Shown piece by piece: positions 39,644 through 48,732 of a stretch of 64,000 bases of DNA. Position 1 is the stretch's first letter; each line of letters opens with the position of its first letter. The position numbers and the translations under genes are program-made. The DNA is from Persephonella sp. IF05-L8 (GTDB taxonomy: Bacteria > Aquificota > Aquificia > Aquificales > Hydrogenothermaceae). The notes below the pieces were generated by a model. The model was not told the DNA's origin and did not search any database. It saw nothing but the letters and a program-made list of their open reading frames with translations. The DNA is taken from contig NZ_JNLJ01000001.1 of assembly GCF_000703045.1 (NCBI RefSeq), positions 1 to 64,000 of the forward strand, written 5' to 3'.

Positions 39644-40477
39644 TCAGAATTTCATTAGATACATAAATTGTGGAACGGTAAGTATATCAGATATGGAAAT
39701 TTTTGAGCCTGTTAATTTTTGTAGAAAAGATTTTTCTTTCCTGATATATATTACCTGAACTTCTTTTCCTTCCATTTTAGAAAGTTTTTTTGCTTCATTA
39801 ATGGCATCCTGAATGTTTCCCAGTTTATCTACCAGTCCTATCTTTTGAGCCTGTTTTCCTGAGAAAATCCTTCCATCTGCATATTTTTTAAGTTCCTCTT
39901 TTTTGATTGGTCTGTATTTTACAATAGCATCTAAAAACTGGTCATAAACATCCAGTATAGTGGCTTCCAATAATCTCTTTTGCTCAGGGGTAAGTGAGTG
40001 ATTTGGATAAAGGATATCTTTGTTCTGACCGCTTTTTATATTCTCTATTTTTATTCCTATTTTATCCAGAACTTTAGAGGCATCTACATGCTGGATAATA
40101 ACACCTATTGAACCTGTTATTGTTCCGGGATTTGCATATATAACATTTGCAGGGGCACTTATGTAATAACCTCCTGAAGCGGCTACATTTCCCATTGATA
40201 CAACAACAGGTTTTGTTTTTCTGAGTTTTTCAATGGCAGTATATATCTCCTGTGCAGCTCCAACTGCTCCACCAGGACTATCAACCAGTAAAACCACAGC
40301 TTTTATTGAGGAGTTTTTTTGAGCTTTATCTATATTGGAAACAGTATCCATATAGTTGGATATTACTCCTTTTACCTCTATAACAGCTATCTTAGGTAAA
40401 GACTTGTAGTTTAGATAAGACAGAAACCAAAAAACTCCCAGAAATATCAAAATTCCTATTATTATTTTTTTCTTCAT
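39644..40477 (-). CDS. sppA: Signal peptide peptidase SppA, short form
   Basis: 277 residues, one N-terminal membrane anchor (about 4-22), ClpP-like fold. The nucleophile is S101 in MGNVAASGGYYISAPA, and the Lys partner lies in ENIKSGQNKD (about 145-154). VDSPGGAVGAAQEIY and TGSIGVIIQ are typical. SppA clears signal peptides from the membrane. It follows rbfA by 11 bases. Confidence 0.93.
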   Translation of the reverse strand: MKKKIIIGILIFLGVFWFLSYLNYKSLPKIAVIEVKGVISNYMDTVSNIDKAQKNSSIKAVVLLVDSPGGAVGAAQEIYTAIEKLRKTKPVVVSMGNVAASGGYYISAPANVIYANPGTITGSIGVIIQHVDASKVLDKIGIKIENIKSGQNKDILYPNHSLTPEQKRLLEATILDVYDQFLDAIVKYRPIKKEELKKYADGRIFSGKQAQKIGLVDKLGNIQDAINEAKKLSKMEGKEVQVIYIRKEKSFLQKLTGSKISISDILTVPQFMYLMKF

Positions 40478-40488
40478 CTCTTCCCCAC

Positions 40489-40782
40489 TTAAATTGTTGG
40501 TGATGGAACTGGAATAAATTTTAATACTGGAATTTTTCTAATTCTAACTCTGTTGGAAAGTAAATGTCCAATATATCCCTGTTTCTGATTAAGTTCCTGT
40601 GCAACTTTTTCCACATCTTTTAAAGCTGTTATATAAATATCTGCCTTACTTAAATCCTGTGCTGTATCAACATTTACTATAGTTATCATATTGTCCTGAA
40701 TGGGCATATCGTATATAAATATTTCACTTAATGCTTTCTTGATAGCTGCATTAACTTTTTCTGATTTGTGGCTTTTTTTCAT
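40489..40782 (-). CDS. rbfA: Ribosome-binding factor A, short C-terminus
   Basis: 97 residues with the KH-type fold of RbfA: KVNAAIKKALSEIF, MITIVNVDTAQDLSKADIYI, LLSNRVRIRKIPVLKFIPVP. RbfA helps mature the 30S subunit. The usual acidic end after the PxLxF motif is missing; the protein stops at SPTI. No frameshifted remainder is obvious in the 12 bases before sppA. It sits after ylxP, the common ylxP-rbfA order. Confidence 0.85.
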   Translation of the reverse strand: MKKSHKSEKVNAAIKKALSEIFIYDMPIQDNMITIVNVDTAQDLSKADIYITALKDVEKVAQELNQKQGYIGHLLSNRVRIRKIPVLKFIPVPSPTI

Positions 40783-40784
40783 TT

Positions 40785-41066
40785 TTAGTAAATCTCCTTA
40801 TATATATTTATATGTATTTCTGGAAAGTTAATCTCTACAAAGTTTATTATATTTTGCATAACTTTTTCCACCTGTTTTTGGTCTGGAGCAACCATTACAA
40901 CTGCAACCTGTGCAGACTGCCATAAATCTTGATTTCCAACCTCTGAAACAGAAACATTAAATTTTGCCTTTAGTTTTTCCTTCATTGAACGGATAACCAT
41001 TCTTTTTTCCTTCAATGAGGTTGCATGGGGAATATACATATCAAAAACAATGCTTCCTATAAACAT
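40785..41066 (-). CDS. YlxP/DUF503 family protein
   Basis: 93 residues. Segments PHATSLKEKRMVIRSMKEKL, FNVSVSEVGNQDLWQSAQVA and VVMVAPDQKQVEKVM define DUF503. These small proteins are encoded before rbfA in many bacteria and are thought to act in ribosome maturation; the precise role is unknown. It starts two bases before rbfA. Confidence 0.92.
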   Translation of the reverse strand: MFIGSIVFDMYIPHATSLKEKRMVIRSMKEKLKAKFNVSVSEVGNQDLWQSAQVAVVMVAPDQKQVEKVMQNIINFVEINFPEIHINIYKEIY

Positions 41067-41121
41067 CTTCTCCCTGAAAAAAATTTTTTTGTGAATATAT
41101 ATATTTTAAGGAATTTTTCAA

Positions 41122-41886
41122 TCAGGAATTTTTAAAAAGGTCTATAAAGTCTTCTACTGTAAGCTCTTCAGCCCTTGCAGTTTCAGGGATATCTGCTCTT
41201 TTTAAAACCTCAACAGGCAGTTTAGTCCTGAGCATCTTTCTACGGGCTGAAAATAGATGGGAAACAAAGTTTTTATACTCTTTTACTTTGTCAATTGGGG
41301 GTTTTTCTTTTGGAATAAGTTTTACGACGGCAGATGTCACCTTAGGTGGTGGCTTAAAAAATCTGGCAGGAACACTCATAACATATTCCACATCAAAAAA
41401 TGTCTGTATAAAAACAGATAAAAATGTGTATTGCTTTGTTTTAGGTTTTGCAATTAGCTTTTCTGCAACTTCTTTTTGTAGCATAAATACACATAGCTGG
41501 ATAATATCAAGATAAAAAGGCATATTTACCAGAATAAGAGATGCCACATTGTAAGGGAGATTTCCAACTACTTTGATTTTTTGACCTTCAGATAGTTCAA
41601 AGAGGTTTACATCAAAAAAATCTTTTTTAATTAGCTGGAAATTTTTATACTCTGAAAATTTTTCTTCTATGATTGGATAGGCCTCAGGGTCTATTTCTAT
41701 TCCATAAAGTTTTTTAGGATTTCTTTTTAGTATTTCTTCTGTTAGCTGCCCTGTGCCTACCCCTATTTCAACAATAATATCTTCTGCCTGGACATCTATC
41801 TCATCTACTATTTTTTGTATTACCCCTGGTGCTACTAAAAGATGTTGTCCAAACTTTTTTTTGGTTCTAAATCCTTTACCCTTCAA
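41122..41886 (-). CDS. rsmA: 16S rRNA dimethyladenosine transferase
   Basis: 254 residues. It dimethylates two adjacent adenines in the 3' hairpin of 16S rRNA (KsgA). SAM motif IIVEIGVGTGQLTEEI, catalytic NLPYNVAS, and C-terminal FSARRKMLRTKL are all present, and the N-terminal KKFGQHLLVAPGVI is conserved. The start is TTG at 41886, overlapping galU by 11 bases, with only a weak ribosome site. Confidence 0.95.
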   Translation of the reverse strand: MKGKGFRTKKKFGQHLLVAPGVIQKIVDEIDVQAEDIIVEIGVGTGQLTEEILKRNPKKLYGIEIDPEAYPIIEEKFSEYKNFQLIKKDFFDVNLFELSEGQKIKVVGNLPYNVASLILVNMPFYLDIIQLCVFMLQKEVAEKLIAKPKTKQYTFLSVFIQTFFDVEYVMSVPARFFKPPPKVTSAVVKLIPKEKPPIDKVKEYKNFVSHLFSARRKMLRTKLPVEVLKRADIPETARAEELTVEDFIDLFKNS

Positions 41887-42757
41887 GCTCTTTTGCCTTT
41901 TGAAGTATTAACTCTTTGACGAAGTCCTTTGTATCTTCCCTTTCCAGAGCAAAATCAACAATAGCTTTTATATATCCAAATTTATTACCTGTGTCGTGTC
42001 TTATTCCTTCTATATCCTTTGAGTAAATAACTTCATCTTTTCTCAGGGTCATCAGGGCATCCGTAAGCTGAAGCTCACCGCCTTTTCCAAACGGTGTTCT
42101 TTTTAAAGCATCAAATATATTTGGGGTAAGGATATATCTACCGATAATTGCAGATGTGGATGGGGCTTCTTCTGGTTCTGGCTTTTCCACAAGATAATTA
42201 ACCAGTCTTATATTTTCTTCTATAAATGTTCCTTCCACTATCCCATATTTGTATGTTTCTTCTTTGGGAACTTCTGTTGTCCCTATAACAGATTTACCAA
42301 ATTTTCTATAAACATCTATCAATTGTTTTAATCCCGGGTATTCATGATTTATTATTAATTCATCTCCAAGTAAAACGGCAAATGGCTCATTTCCTATAGC
42401 CGGTTCAGCTGTAAGTATGGCATGTCCAAGACCAAGCTGCTCTTTTTGTCTGATATATATGAAATTTGCAAGGTTTGATACCTCTCTAACAAGCTGAACC
42501 AGTTCTTCCTTTCCTGCCCTTTCAAGAGCTTCCTCAAGGTCTGGTGCATAATCAAAATGGTCTTCTATCGCCCTTTTGTGTCTTCCTGTAACAAAGATTA
42601 TTGTATCAATGCCTGAGGCAACAGCTTCCTCAACTATATACTGGATGATAGGTTTGTCCACAATAGGCATCATTTCCTTTGGAGTTGCTTTTGTAGCAGG
42701 TAAAAATCGTGTTCCAAATCCTGCAACAGGAATAACTGCTTTTCTAACCTCAAGCAT
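41876..42757 (-). CDS. galU: UTP-glucose-1-phosphate uridylyltransferase
   Basis: 293 residues. It makes UDP-glucose for glycans and possibly trehalose. The nucleotide loop AGFGTRFLPATKATPKEM, the VDKPIIQYIVEEAV segment, EQLGLGHAILTAEPAIG, VLLGDELI and KFGYIKAIVDFALERED mark the GalU family. Complete length. Overlaps purC by eight bases and rsmA by 11. Confidence 0.95.
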   Translation of the reverse strand: MLEVRKAVIPVAGFGTRFLPATKATPKEMMPIVDKPIIQYIVEEAVASGIDTIIFVTGRHKRAIEDHFDYAPDLEEALERAGKEELVQLVREVSNLANFIYIRQKEQLGLGHAILTAEPAIGNEPFAVLLGDELIINHEYPGLKQLIDVYRKFGKSVIGTTEVPKEETYKYGIVEGTFIEENIRLVNYLVEKPEPEEAPSTSAIIGRYILTPNIFDALKRTPFGKGGELQLTDALMTLRKDEVIYSKDIEGIRHDTGNKFGYIKAIVDFALEREDTKDFVKELILQKAKELEG

Positions 42758-43469
42758 CTTTCTTTTCTCCTTCTATCTTTTCAAGTATTTTTTTATATCC
42801 TTCTATAAGGTCTCCAAGGTCAAATCTAAATCTGTCTTTATCAAGGCTTTCTCCTGTTTTTGCATCCCAGAACCTGCATGTATCAGGTGATATCTCATCC
42901 GCAAGAACTATCTCACCATCTTTTCTTCCAAACTCCAGTTTAAAATCAACAAGTATTACACCCTGTTTTGCCATAAATTCTTTGAGGATTTCATTTACTT
43001 TTAGGGCAAGCTCTTTCATTTTTTGAACTTCCTCAGGTTTAGCAAGGTTCATGGCATATATATGCTGTTCGCAGATTATAGGGTCATGGAGTTCATCATT
43101 TTTCAGATAAAACTCAACCAGAGGTGGATTAAATTCTGTCTTTTCAGGGATACCAAGTCTTTTTACTATACTGCCGGCTGCGATATTCCTGACCACAACC
43201 TCAACAGGTATGATTTCTACTCTGTATATAAGCATTTCCCTGTCTGAAAGCTGTTTTATAAAGTGGGTGGGAATGCCTTTCTCATTTAGGAGTTTAAAGA
43301 AAAATGAAGCAATTGTGTTGTTAAGGACGCCTTTTCCCTTAATTGTGGCTTTTTTAATGGCATCAAAAGCAGTGGCAGCATCCTTGTAATAAGCCACCAC
43401 CTTATCAGGTTCATCTGTAGCATATATTATTTTTGCCTTTCCTTCATATAGTTTTTCTTTTTTTTCCAT
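42750..43469 (-). CDS. purC: Phosphoribosylaminoimidazole-succinocarboxamide synthase
   Basis: 239 residues, full length. It joins CAIR and aspartate in purine synthesis. Motifs: LYEGKAKIIYATDEPDKVVA, FKDAATAF-like YYKDAATAFDAIKKA, GSIVKRLGIPEKTEFNPPLV, LVDFKLEFGRKDGEIVLADE and EISPDTCRFWDAKTGESLDK. Ribosome site AAGGAGG. First of a tight run with galU and rsmA. Confidence 0.97.
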   Translation of the reverse strand: MEKKEKLYEGKAKIIYATDEPDKVVAYYKDAATAFDAIKKATIKGKGVLNNTIASFFFKLLNEKGIPTHFIKQLSDREMLIYRVEIIPVEVVVRNIAAGSIVKRLGIPEKTEFNPPLVEFYLKNDELHDPIICEQHIYAMNLAKPEEVQKMKELALKVNEILKEFMAKQGVILVDFKLEFGRKDGEIVLADEISPDTCRFWDAKTGESLDKDRFRFDLGDLIEGYKKILEKIEGEKKDA

Positions 43470-43480
43470 CTAAATCCTCC

Positions 43481-44116
43481 TTAAAGATTTTCTTTTGCTA
43501 AAAGTTTGAAGTAGTCATATTTTGAAAGCTGGAGAATTTCATTAAATACATTTTTTGCTTCAGAAAAGTTTCCTGTTTTTTGTAGTGTAAAGGCCTTAAG
43601 AGTAAGTGCTGAAATATAGTTATAATATCTCTGGTCTATTGTTTTTATGGTGTTTAATGTTTTGCCATATTCTTTGTTTTTGTAATACAGATATCCTTTA
43701 TATTCTGTAAGCCCTGCATTAAGCTGCTGTGAATTAAGCCTTACCTGTAGTTTGTTGATATCATCTGGGGTTATTTTGTTCTGGTCTTTTTTGATAAGAA
43801 GGTCATAAGCAATAGCTACTTTCACAAAAGGGGAATTTGGATACTCTTTTTTCATTTTATTTATAAGTTTTTCTGCCTCTTGATATTTTTTATTCTGATA
43901 AAGTTTGCTTATCTGATAGGCTATTGATGATGATTTATTGAGTATTTCTTGCTGATGGTGTCTGTAATAAAAAAATGCAATTATCAGTAAGATTATCAAA
44001 ATTATACCTGCAATGAAAAGCTTTATATTTTTTCTTACAAAATCAAGGAACATATAGACTTTGTATTCAAATTCAATATCAACATCTTGCTCAAGGGGAA
44101 GTTTTTTCTTCTCCAT
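43481..44116 (-). CDS. Single-helix membrane protein with TPR-like periplasmic domain (YfgM-like)
   Basis: 211 residues from ATG 44116, six bases after GGGAG; a TTG reading four codons longer is less likely. A cytosolic lead of about 30 residues, one membrane helix (about 31-50), then helical repeats (YQNKKYQEAEKLINKMKKEY, YLYYKNKEYGKTLNTI, LQKTGNFSEAKNVFNEIL). The layout is that of YfgM/TPR_21 proteins, which accompany the SecYEG translocon. Assignment is by architecture, not strong identity. Between the heptosyltransferase and purC. Confidence 0.65.
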   Translation of the reverse strand: MEKKKLPLEQDVDIEFEYKVYMFLDFVRKNIKLFIAGIILIILLIIAFFYYRHHQQEILNKSSSIAYQISKLYQNKKYQEAEKLINKMKKEYPNSPFVKVAIAYDLLIKKDQNKITPDDINKLQVRLNSQQLNAGLTEYKGYLYYKNKEYGKTLNTIKTIDQRYYNYISALTLKAFTLQKTGNFSEAKNVFNEILQLSKYDYFKLLAKENL

Positions 44117-44145
44117 ATCAGCTCCCAAAAAATTTTTAGTAATTA

Positions 44146-45123
44146 TTATAACTTAATTAACTTCAGGGCTTTTTCTGTAATTTCAGAAGGAGCTATGCCG
44201 GTAAGACAATCTCCTGTCTCAAGTTTGCATTTTTTCTTTCCGTGTATATCACAGGGCTGACAGGGAAGGTTAAGGCATATATAATCCCCTTCCTCTTTTA
44301 AAGGAGCAAATCCAAAATATGGATGGGTAGCACCATAAATCATAAGGACAGGGACTTTAACAGCTCTTGACATGTGAGCCACTGCACTATCATTGCTAAT
44401 GGTAAGTTTTGCATGGGAAATAACTGCAAGACTTTCTCTAAGGGAAAGCTTTCCCCTTAAATCAATGGTATTTTCAGGATAAATGCTAAAATCTCTTTCT
44501 TTATCTTCCTTGCTACCAATTAAAACAATATTAAATCCTTTTTGCTCCAGTAATTTTACCACTTTGTCATAGTAAGGATATGCTTTGTTTAGATATCTTG
44601 CTCCTGCTCCTATGACGATAAAATTTTCAGGAAGTAATTTTTTTACTGTCTCTTTTTCTTCAGAAGTTAAAATAATTTTAGGTTTTGGTATTTCTGATAG
44701 ATTTATACCCAGTTCCTTCAAAGGCTGGTTGTAAGCCTGCAAAACATTAAATTCATCTTTTATGAATTTTCTTAAAAATGGGTTCGTGTAAGCCCTTCTT
44801 TTTAATGCATTCTTTGGATATTTTAAAACTTTGGTATTTAAGAACTTAGTTAACAAAAAAGACCTTAGATTTCTATGGATATCAATAACTACATCATAGT
44901 TTTCAAGAGAAGAAGCAAATTGTTTAATCTGGAGAATTGATTTTAGATTTTCTTTTTCAGGAGCTACAACTTTGTTAATCCTGTAATCCTTCTCAAATAA
45001 AGATGCAAAAGGTTTAAGTGTAAGGAAATCAACAGTATAACCAGCTTCATAAAGAGGATTAATAATGCTACTGGCTAATATCACATCTCCCAGTGAAGAA
45101 AATCTGATTACCAGTATTCTCAA
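44146..45123 (-). CDS. Glycosyltransferase family 9 (LPS heptosyltransferase type)
   Basis: 325 residues, two Rossmann domains. RILVIRFSSLGDVILASSII is the family N-terminus; the donor side has ISNDSAVAHMSRAVKVPVLM and IYGATHPYFGFAPL. A Cys group near the end (LPCQPCDIHGKKKCKLETGD) is also common in the family. Such enzymes transfer heptose from ADP-heptose to lipid A-core at the inner membrane. Heptosyltransferase I or II cannot be settled. It supports a Gram-negative envelope with LPS. Confidence 0.9.
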   Translation of the reverse strand: MRILVIRFSSLGDVILASSIINPLYEAGYTVDFLTLKPFASLFEKDYRINKVVAPEKENLKSILQIKQFASSLENYDVVIDIHRNLRSFLLTKFLNTKVLKYPKNALKRRAYTNPFLRKFIKDEFNVLQAYNQPLKELGINLSEIPKPKIILTSEEKETVKKLLPENFIVIGAGARYLNKAYPYYDKVVKLLEQKGFNIVLIGSKEDKERDFSIYPENTIDLRGKLSLRESLAVISHAKLTISNDSAVAHMSRAVKVPVLMIYGATHPYFGFAPLKEEGDYICLNLPCQPCDIHGKKKCKLETGDCLTGIAPSEITEKALKLIKL

Positions 45124-45131
45124 AACTTCCC

Positions 45132-45452
45132 CTAAAGTATACTTTTTAGATTTTCTATCTCAGCCTTAAACTCTTCAACCATAGAGTTATGATTGAATTT
45201 TTTAGCCTGTTCAATACCTTTCTGGTAATACTCTATTGCTTTTTCAATATCTCCAATATTCAGATAAGATTGTGCCAAAAGTCTATATGCAGAACCTTCA
45301 TCCTCATGGATATCAAGATATCTTTTCAGGTATAAAATTGCCTCGTCATATCTTTTTTCCTTAAAAAGCTCTACTGCCAGTCCATATAACCCAAGAGGGT
45401 TAACTGGGTCTTTTTCTAAAGCCTTTTTTAAAATATTTATCCTATCTGACAT
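45132..45452 (-). CDS. Tetratricopeptide repeat protein
   Basis: 106 residues made of about two and a half TPR units: NPLGLYGLAVELFKEKRYDE, GSAYRLLAQSYLNIGDIEKA, IEYYQKGIEQAKKF. No signal peptide or membrane helix, so a cytosolic scaffold. Strong AAGGAGGAATT before the ATG. It is the first gene of the leftward run to the heptosyltransferase, nine bases away. The partner is unknown. Confidence 0.88.
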   Translation of the reverse strand: MSDRINILKKALEKDPVNPLGLYGLAVELFKEKRYDEAILYLKRYLDIHEDEGSAYRLLAQSYLNIGDIEKAIEYYQKGIEQAKKFNHNSMVEEFKAEIENLKSIL

Positions 45453-45579
45453 AATTCCTCCTTAACCAGAAATAGATATTATATGCTATTTAACTCTGAT
45501 TTCATAAATATATCTTATATATAGACAATAATTAATTATATTTTTATATTTAACATAAAAATATAAGGGGGTGATTATT

Positions 45580-46068
45580 ATGAAAGCAATTATGCTAACT
45601 ATAGCGTTTTTAATTGGTTTTAGCTACGCCTATGAGGACTTTGTCCAGTATGAAAAGGGCTATTACTATGTGGTGATAAAAAAGGGTTCCTTTAAGGTGA
45701 TAAATGCCAAATTACAGGAAGAAATCATCAATCACGGATGGGATGTAATTCATACAATTAATGTGGACAAGACTGTAAAATCTAAAACTCCTTACAAAAC
45801 TCATCTGCTTTGTAAAGCTAAATATCTAAAAAAAGGCGTTGAGTATTTTAAACCTATCGGTGTCATTATCCCATGTAAAATGGCTATATTTGTAGACGGA
45901 AATAATGTTGTTATTATGGTAGAGGATGTTATGGAACTGGGGAAGATTTATGCTCCTGAAGACAAAAAATTTGAAAAATTTTTAAGACAGGTAAAAAGTG
46001 AGATGATTGATATCCTGAACAAAACAGCTGCCAGATTTATGAGTAGTAAATATACTCCTTATGAGTAA
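45580..46068 (+). CDS. Exported DUF302 domain protein
   Basis: 162 residues from ATG 45580, with AAGGGGGTGAT upstream. A signal peptide (about 1-18, cleaved after SYA) precedes a DUF302-like region: KLQEEIINHGWDVIHTINVD, LLCKAKYLKKGVEYFKPIGV, IIPCKMAIFVDGNNVVIMVE. The Cys in LLCKA and IPCKM match positions often seen in the family. DUF302 function is unknown. A single-gene unit on the plus strand, ended by the terminator at 46073. Confidence 0.78.
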   Translation: MKAIMLTIAFLIGFSYAYEDFVQYEKGYYYVVIKKGSFKVINAKLQEEIINHGWDVIHTINVDKTVKSKTPYKTHLLCKAKYLKKGVEYFKPIGVIIPCKMAIFVDGNNVVIMVEDVMELGKIYAPEDKKFEKFLRQVKSEMIDILNKTAARFMSSKYTPYE

Positions 46069-46072
46069 TACA

Positions 46073-46098
46073 AGGGGGCTTTCGCCCCCTTTATTTTA
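46073..46098. terminator. Bidirectional terminator between DUF302 gene and porB
   Basis: AAGGGGGC, loop TTTC, GCCCCCTT followed by TATTTT serves the plus strand; the run AA before the stem gives a short T run on the minus strand for porB. The GC stem is 8 bp and lies in the 27-base convergent gap. Confidence 0.85.
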
Positions 46099-47118
46099 GT
46101 CTTCTGGAACTTTGAATAATTCTTCGTAGTCAATACCTTCTTCTTCTGCCAGTTTTTTGGACATCTCTTCAAGGTGAAGGAGAAGGTTCCACTTTTCATC
46201 AACTTCCTTTTGAATTCTTTCCAGAACCTCTGGATATTTAAGAACGTGTTTCCATCTTGGTTGTGCTGCAATGTATTCTTCAATTGGTTTTGGTTTTTTA
46301 GGTTTTATATTTACTTTCCAGTATTTTCCATCTATTACTTCGTAAACAGGCCAGTATCTTGTTTCAACAGCCAGTTTAGCAAGTCTCATTGTATCCTCTG
46401 GAGCAAATCTCCAAGAAAGTGTACAAGGCTCCAGAACATTTATAAACTTAAATCCTGGCATTGACATTGCTTTTTTAGTTTTCTTTGTAAGGTCTCTAAA
46501 TATGTGTGGAGAAGCCTGTGCAACATAAGGAATTCCGTGAGCAGCCATAATCATTGTAAGGTCTTTTCTTGGTTCTTCTTTACCGATATGTGCTTTTCCT
46601 ACAGGTGTTGTTTTTGTGTAAGCACCTATTGGTGTAGCAGAAGACCTTTGATATCCTGTGTTTTGATATCCTTCGTTGTTATAACAAACGTAAAGAACAT
46701 CATGTCCTCTTTCAGCTGTAGCAGATAAAGCCTGAAATCCAATATCATAAGAACCACCATCTCCACCGAAAGCAACAACATGAACTTTTTTATCTTCAGG
46801 AATAACTCCTTTCTTCTTTAGAACTTTATATGCAGCCTCAACACCTGCGGCAACAGTTGCTGTAGATTGGAAGTTTACGTGTATCCATGGCACGTTCCAT
46901 GCTGTTACAGGATAAACACCTGTTGTAACTTCCAGACACCCTGTTGCGTTTGCAACAATAACAGGCTCGTTTATTGCAAGTAAGATTTCATTAACAATTG
47001 GTGGAATTCCACAACCGATACACATTCTATGACCAGGTGCAAGTGGCATCTGGTCGCCAAAAGTTTCTCTATGAGAAGCTAACTCTGATAATAATGCTAT
47101 AGGTCTCTTTTTTGCCAT
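46096..47118 (-). CDS. porB: Pyruvate:ferredoxin oxidoreductase, beta subunit
   Basis: 340 residues, the thiamine-diphosphate subunit. It has APGHRMCIGCGIPPIVNEIL, CLEVTTGVYP, VAFGGDGGSYDIGFQALSAT and CYNNEGYQNTGYQRSSATP, with VLEPCTLSWRF near 220-235; conserved Cys for the third [4Fe-4S] cluster are seen. A C-terminal tail of about 60 helical residues goes beyond the usual family end. In autotrophs with the reductive TCA cycle this enzyme carboxylates acetyl-CoA to pyruvate. Last gene of porGDAB. Confidence 0.95.
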   Translation of the reverse strand: MAKKRPIALLSELASHRETFGDQMPLAPGHRMCIGCGIPPIVNEILLAINEPVIVANATGCLEVTTGVYPVTAWNVPWIHVNFQSTATVAAGVEAAYKVLKKKGVIPEDKKVHVVAFGGDGGSYDIGFQALSATAERGHDVLYVCYNNEGYQNTGYQRSSATPIGAYTKTTPVGKAHIGKEEPRKDLTMIMAAHGIPYVAQASPHIFRDLTKKTKKAMSMPGFKFINVLEPCTLSWRFAPEDTMRLAKLAVETRYWPVYEVIDGKYWKVNIKPKKPKPIEEYIAAQPRWKHVLKYPEVLERIQKEVDEKWNLLLHLEEMSKKLAEEEGIDYEELFKVPED

Positions 47119-47120
47119 GA

Positions 47121-48314
47121 TTACTCCCTCACTTGTAAGTATTCTACAAAGCTGTCTCTTGTATCGATGCCTTTTTCAAGGCGTTCAAGTCTATCAAATG
47201 CTCTCATAAATTCTTCTTCATGGATTTCCCTTCCGCCAAGTCCATAAATGAAGTTATGAACAAAAGGATTATTTTCTGTCCACATAAGAGAGGTAACTAT
47301 ATCTTTGAATAATGGTCCACCTATTCCATCAAAGGAGTCAGCTCTGTCTAAAACAACAACCCCTTTAGCTTTAGAAAGTGCCTGAGCTATTTCTTTAGCT
47401 GGGAAAGGTCTGTAAAGTCTTATTTTAATAGCTCCAACTTTTTTACCCTGCTCTCTTAATCTATCCACAGCATCCTTCAGTGTTCCAAAAGATGAACCCA
47501 TTGATATTCCGATATATTCTGCGTCTTCTGTTTTGTATTCTTCTATAAAGTCATAATGTTTTCCTGTAATTTCTGCAAACTCTGCAAAAACTTCTTTAAC
47601 AATGTCATAGACCTTTAGGAAATCAACATGCTGTTGATACTTACATTCTGTGTAGTAATCTGGTTGAGCTGTTGCACCGTAAGTAACTGGTTTTTCAATG
47701 TCTAAGAGAGGATATGGAATTCTATGTATATCAGAAGGCCCTACAAAATTTCTAACTGTTTCATCGTCTAAAATTTCTACGTCTTCAATAGAGTGTGAAA
47801 CAATATATCCATCATAGTTAACAATAATTGGGAACATTGCTTTTTCAGAGATTTTTACAGACATTATTATGTTGTGGTATGCTTCCTGGGCATTTTCAGA
47901 GAATAGGGATATCCAGCTTGTATCCCTTGTAAGCATACTATCTGCGTGGTCACAGTGAATAGAAAGTGGTGCAGATAATGCTCTGTTAACATCTAAGAGA
48001 ACAATTGGAACCCTCATTCCAGAAGCAACATAAAGGTTTTCAACCATATAAGCTATACCTGGACCAGCAGAAGCAGTAATTGTCCTTGCCCCTGCGGCTG
48101 CAGCACCTATACAGGTTGCCATTGCAGAGTGCTCACCATCAACAGCAATTAATTCTGTATCTACTTCTCCATTTGCAACATACTCTGCAAAAAATCCCAT
48201 TAATTCTGTTTGGGGAGATATTGGATAAACCGCTGCAACATCAAAATTAATCTGTCTCATGGCCTCTGCAGCGGCCTGATTACCTGTTAAAGCTACTACC
48301 TTTGTTTGAGCCAT
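47121..48314 (-). CDS. porA: Pyruvate:ferredoxin oxidoreductase, alpha subunit
   Basis: 397 residues. Characteristic segments: ALTGNQAAAEAMRQINFDVA, YPISPQTELMGFFAEYV, DGEHSAMATCIGAAAAGART, TASAGPGIAYMVENLYVASG and PVVLLDVNRALSAPLSIHCD-like. It forms the catalytic core with PorB and binds the pyruvate end. Ribosome site GGAGG. Between porD and porB. A 2-oxoglutarate paralogue is less likely given the separate small delta subunit and the close fit to PorA. Confidence 0.94.
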   Translation of the reverse strand: MAQTKVVALTGNQAAAEAMRQINFDVAAVYPISPQTELMGFFAEYVANGEVDTELIAVDGEHSAMATCIGAAAAGARTITASAGPGIAYMVENLYVASGMRVPIVLLDVNRALSAPLSIHCDHADSMLTRDTSWISLFSENAQEAYHNIIMSVKISEKAMFPIIVNYDGYIVSHSIEDVEILDDETVRNFVGPSDIHRIPYPLLDIEKPVTYGATAQPDYYTECKYQQHVDFLKVYDIVKEVFAEFAEITGKHYDFIEEYKTEDAEYIGISMGSSFGTLKDAVDRLREQGKKVGAIKIRLYRPFPAKEIAQALSKAKGVVVLDRADSFDGIGGPLFKDIVTSLMWTENNPFVHNFIYGLGGREIHEEEFMRAFDRLERLEKGIDTRDSFVEYLQVRE

Positions 48315-48333
48315 ATTTTAAACCTCCAATTTT

Positions 48334-48663
48334 TTAGCCTAATTCTTCTTCAAGTTCTTTTAGTTTAACTTCCATTTCAGGAACCATTTCAAGAGCATCA
48401 TAAGGACATTCAACTGCACAGATACCACAGCCTTTACAGTAGTCAAAATCTGTTTCAAATCTTTCCTGTGGAGATACAGGAATAGAATCATCTGGGCAGA
48501 AAATCCAGCATATAAGACAGTGTGTGCATTTGTCATAGTTCAGGACAGGCCTGAGCATTCTCCATGAACCTGTATGGTTAACTCTACTTGAGCCTGCTTC
48601 TGGAACTATAGAACCTATTGGTATTTCATGCCATGCTTTAAGTTGCCATTCTCCGTAAGCCAT
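48334..48663 (-). CDS. porD: Pyruvate:ferredoxin oxidoreductase, delta subunit (2[4Fe-4S])
   Basis: 109 residues. Two ferredoxin-type motifs: CTHCLICWIFCP and CKGCGICAVECP. The N-terminal 40 residues (WHEIPIGSIVPEAGSSRVNH, TGSWRMLRPVL) match PorD. It relays electrons between the thiamine centre and ferredoxin. Placed between porG and porA. Confidence 0.95.
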   Translation of the reverse strand: MAYGEWQLKAWHEIPIGSIVPEAGSSRVNHTGSWRMLRPVLNYDKCTHCLICWIFCPDDSIPVSPQERFETDFDYCKGCGICAVECPYDALEMVPEMEVKLKELEEELG

Positions 48664-48732
48664 TTATATAATCCTCCTTTTACTTTGATTGTATCAATAT
48701 TCTATTTTCAAACATTGTTTGATTTTATGAGA

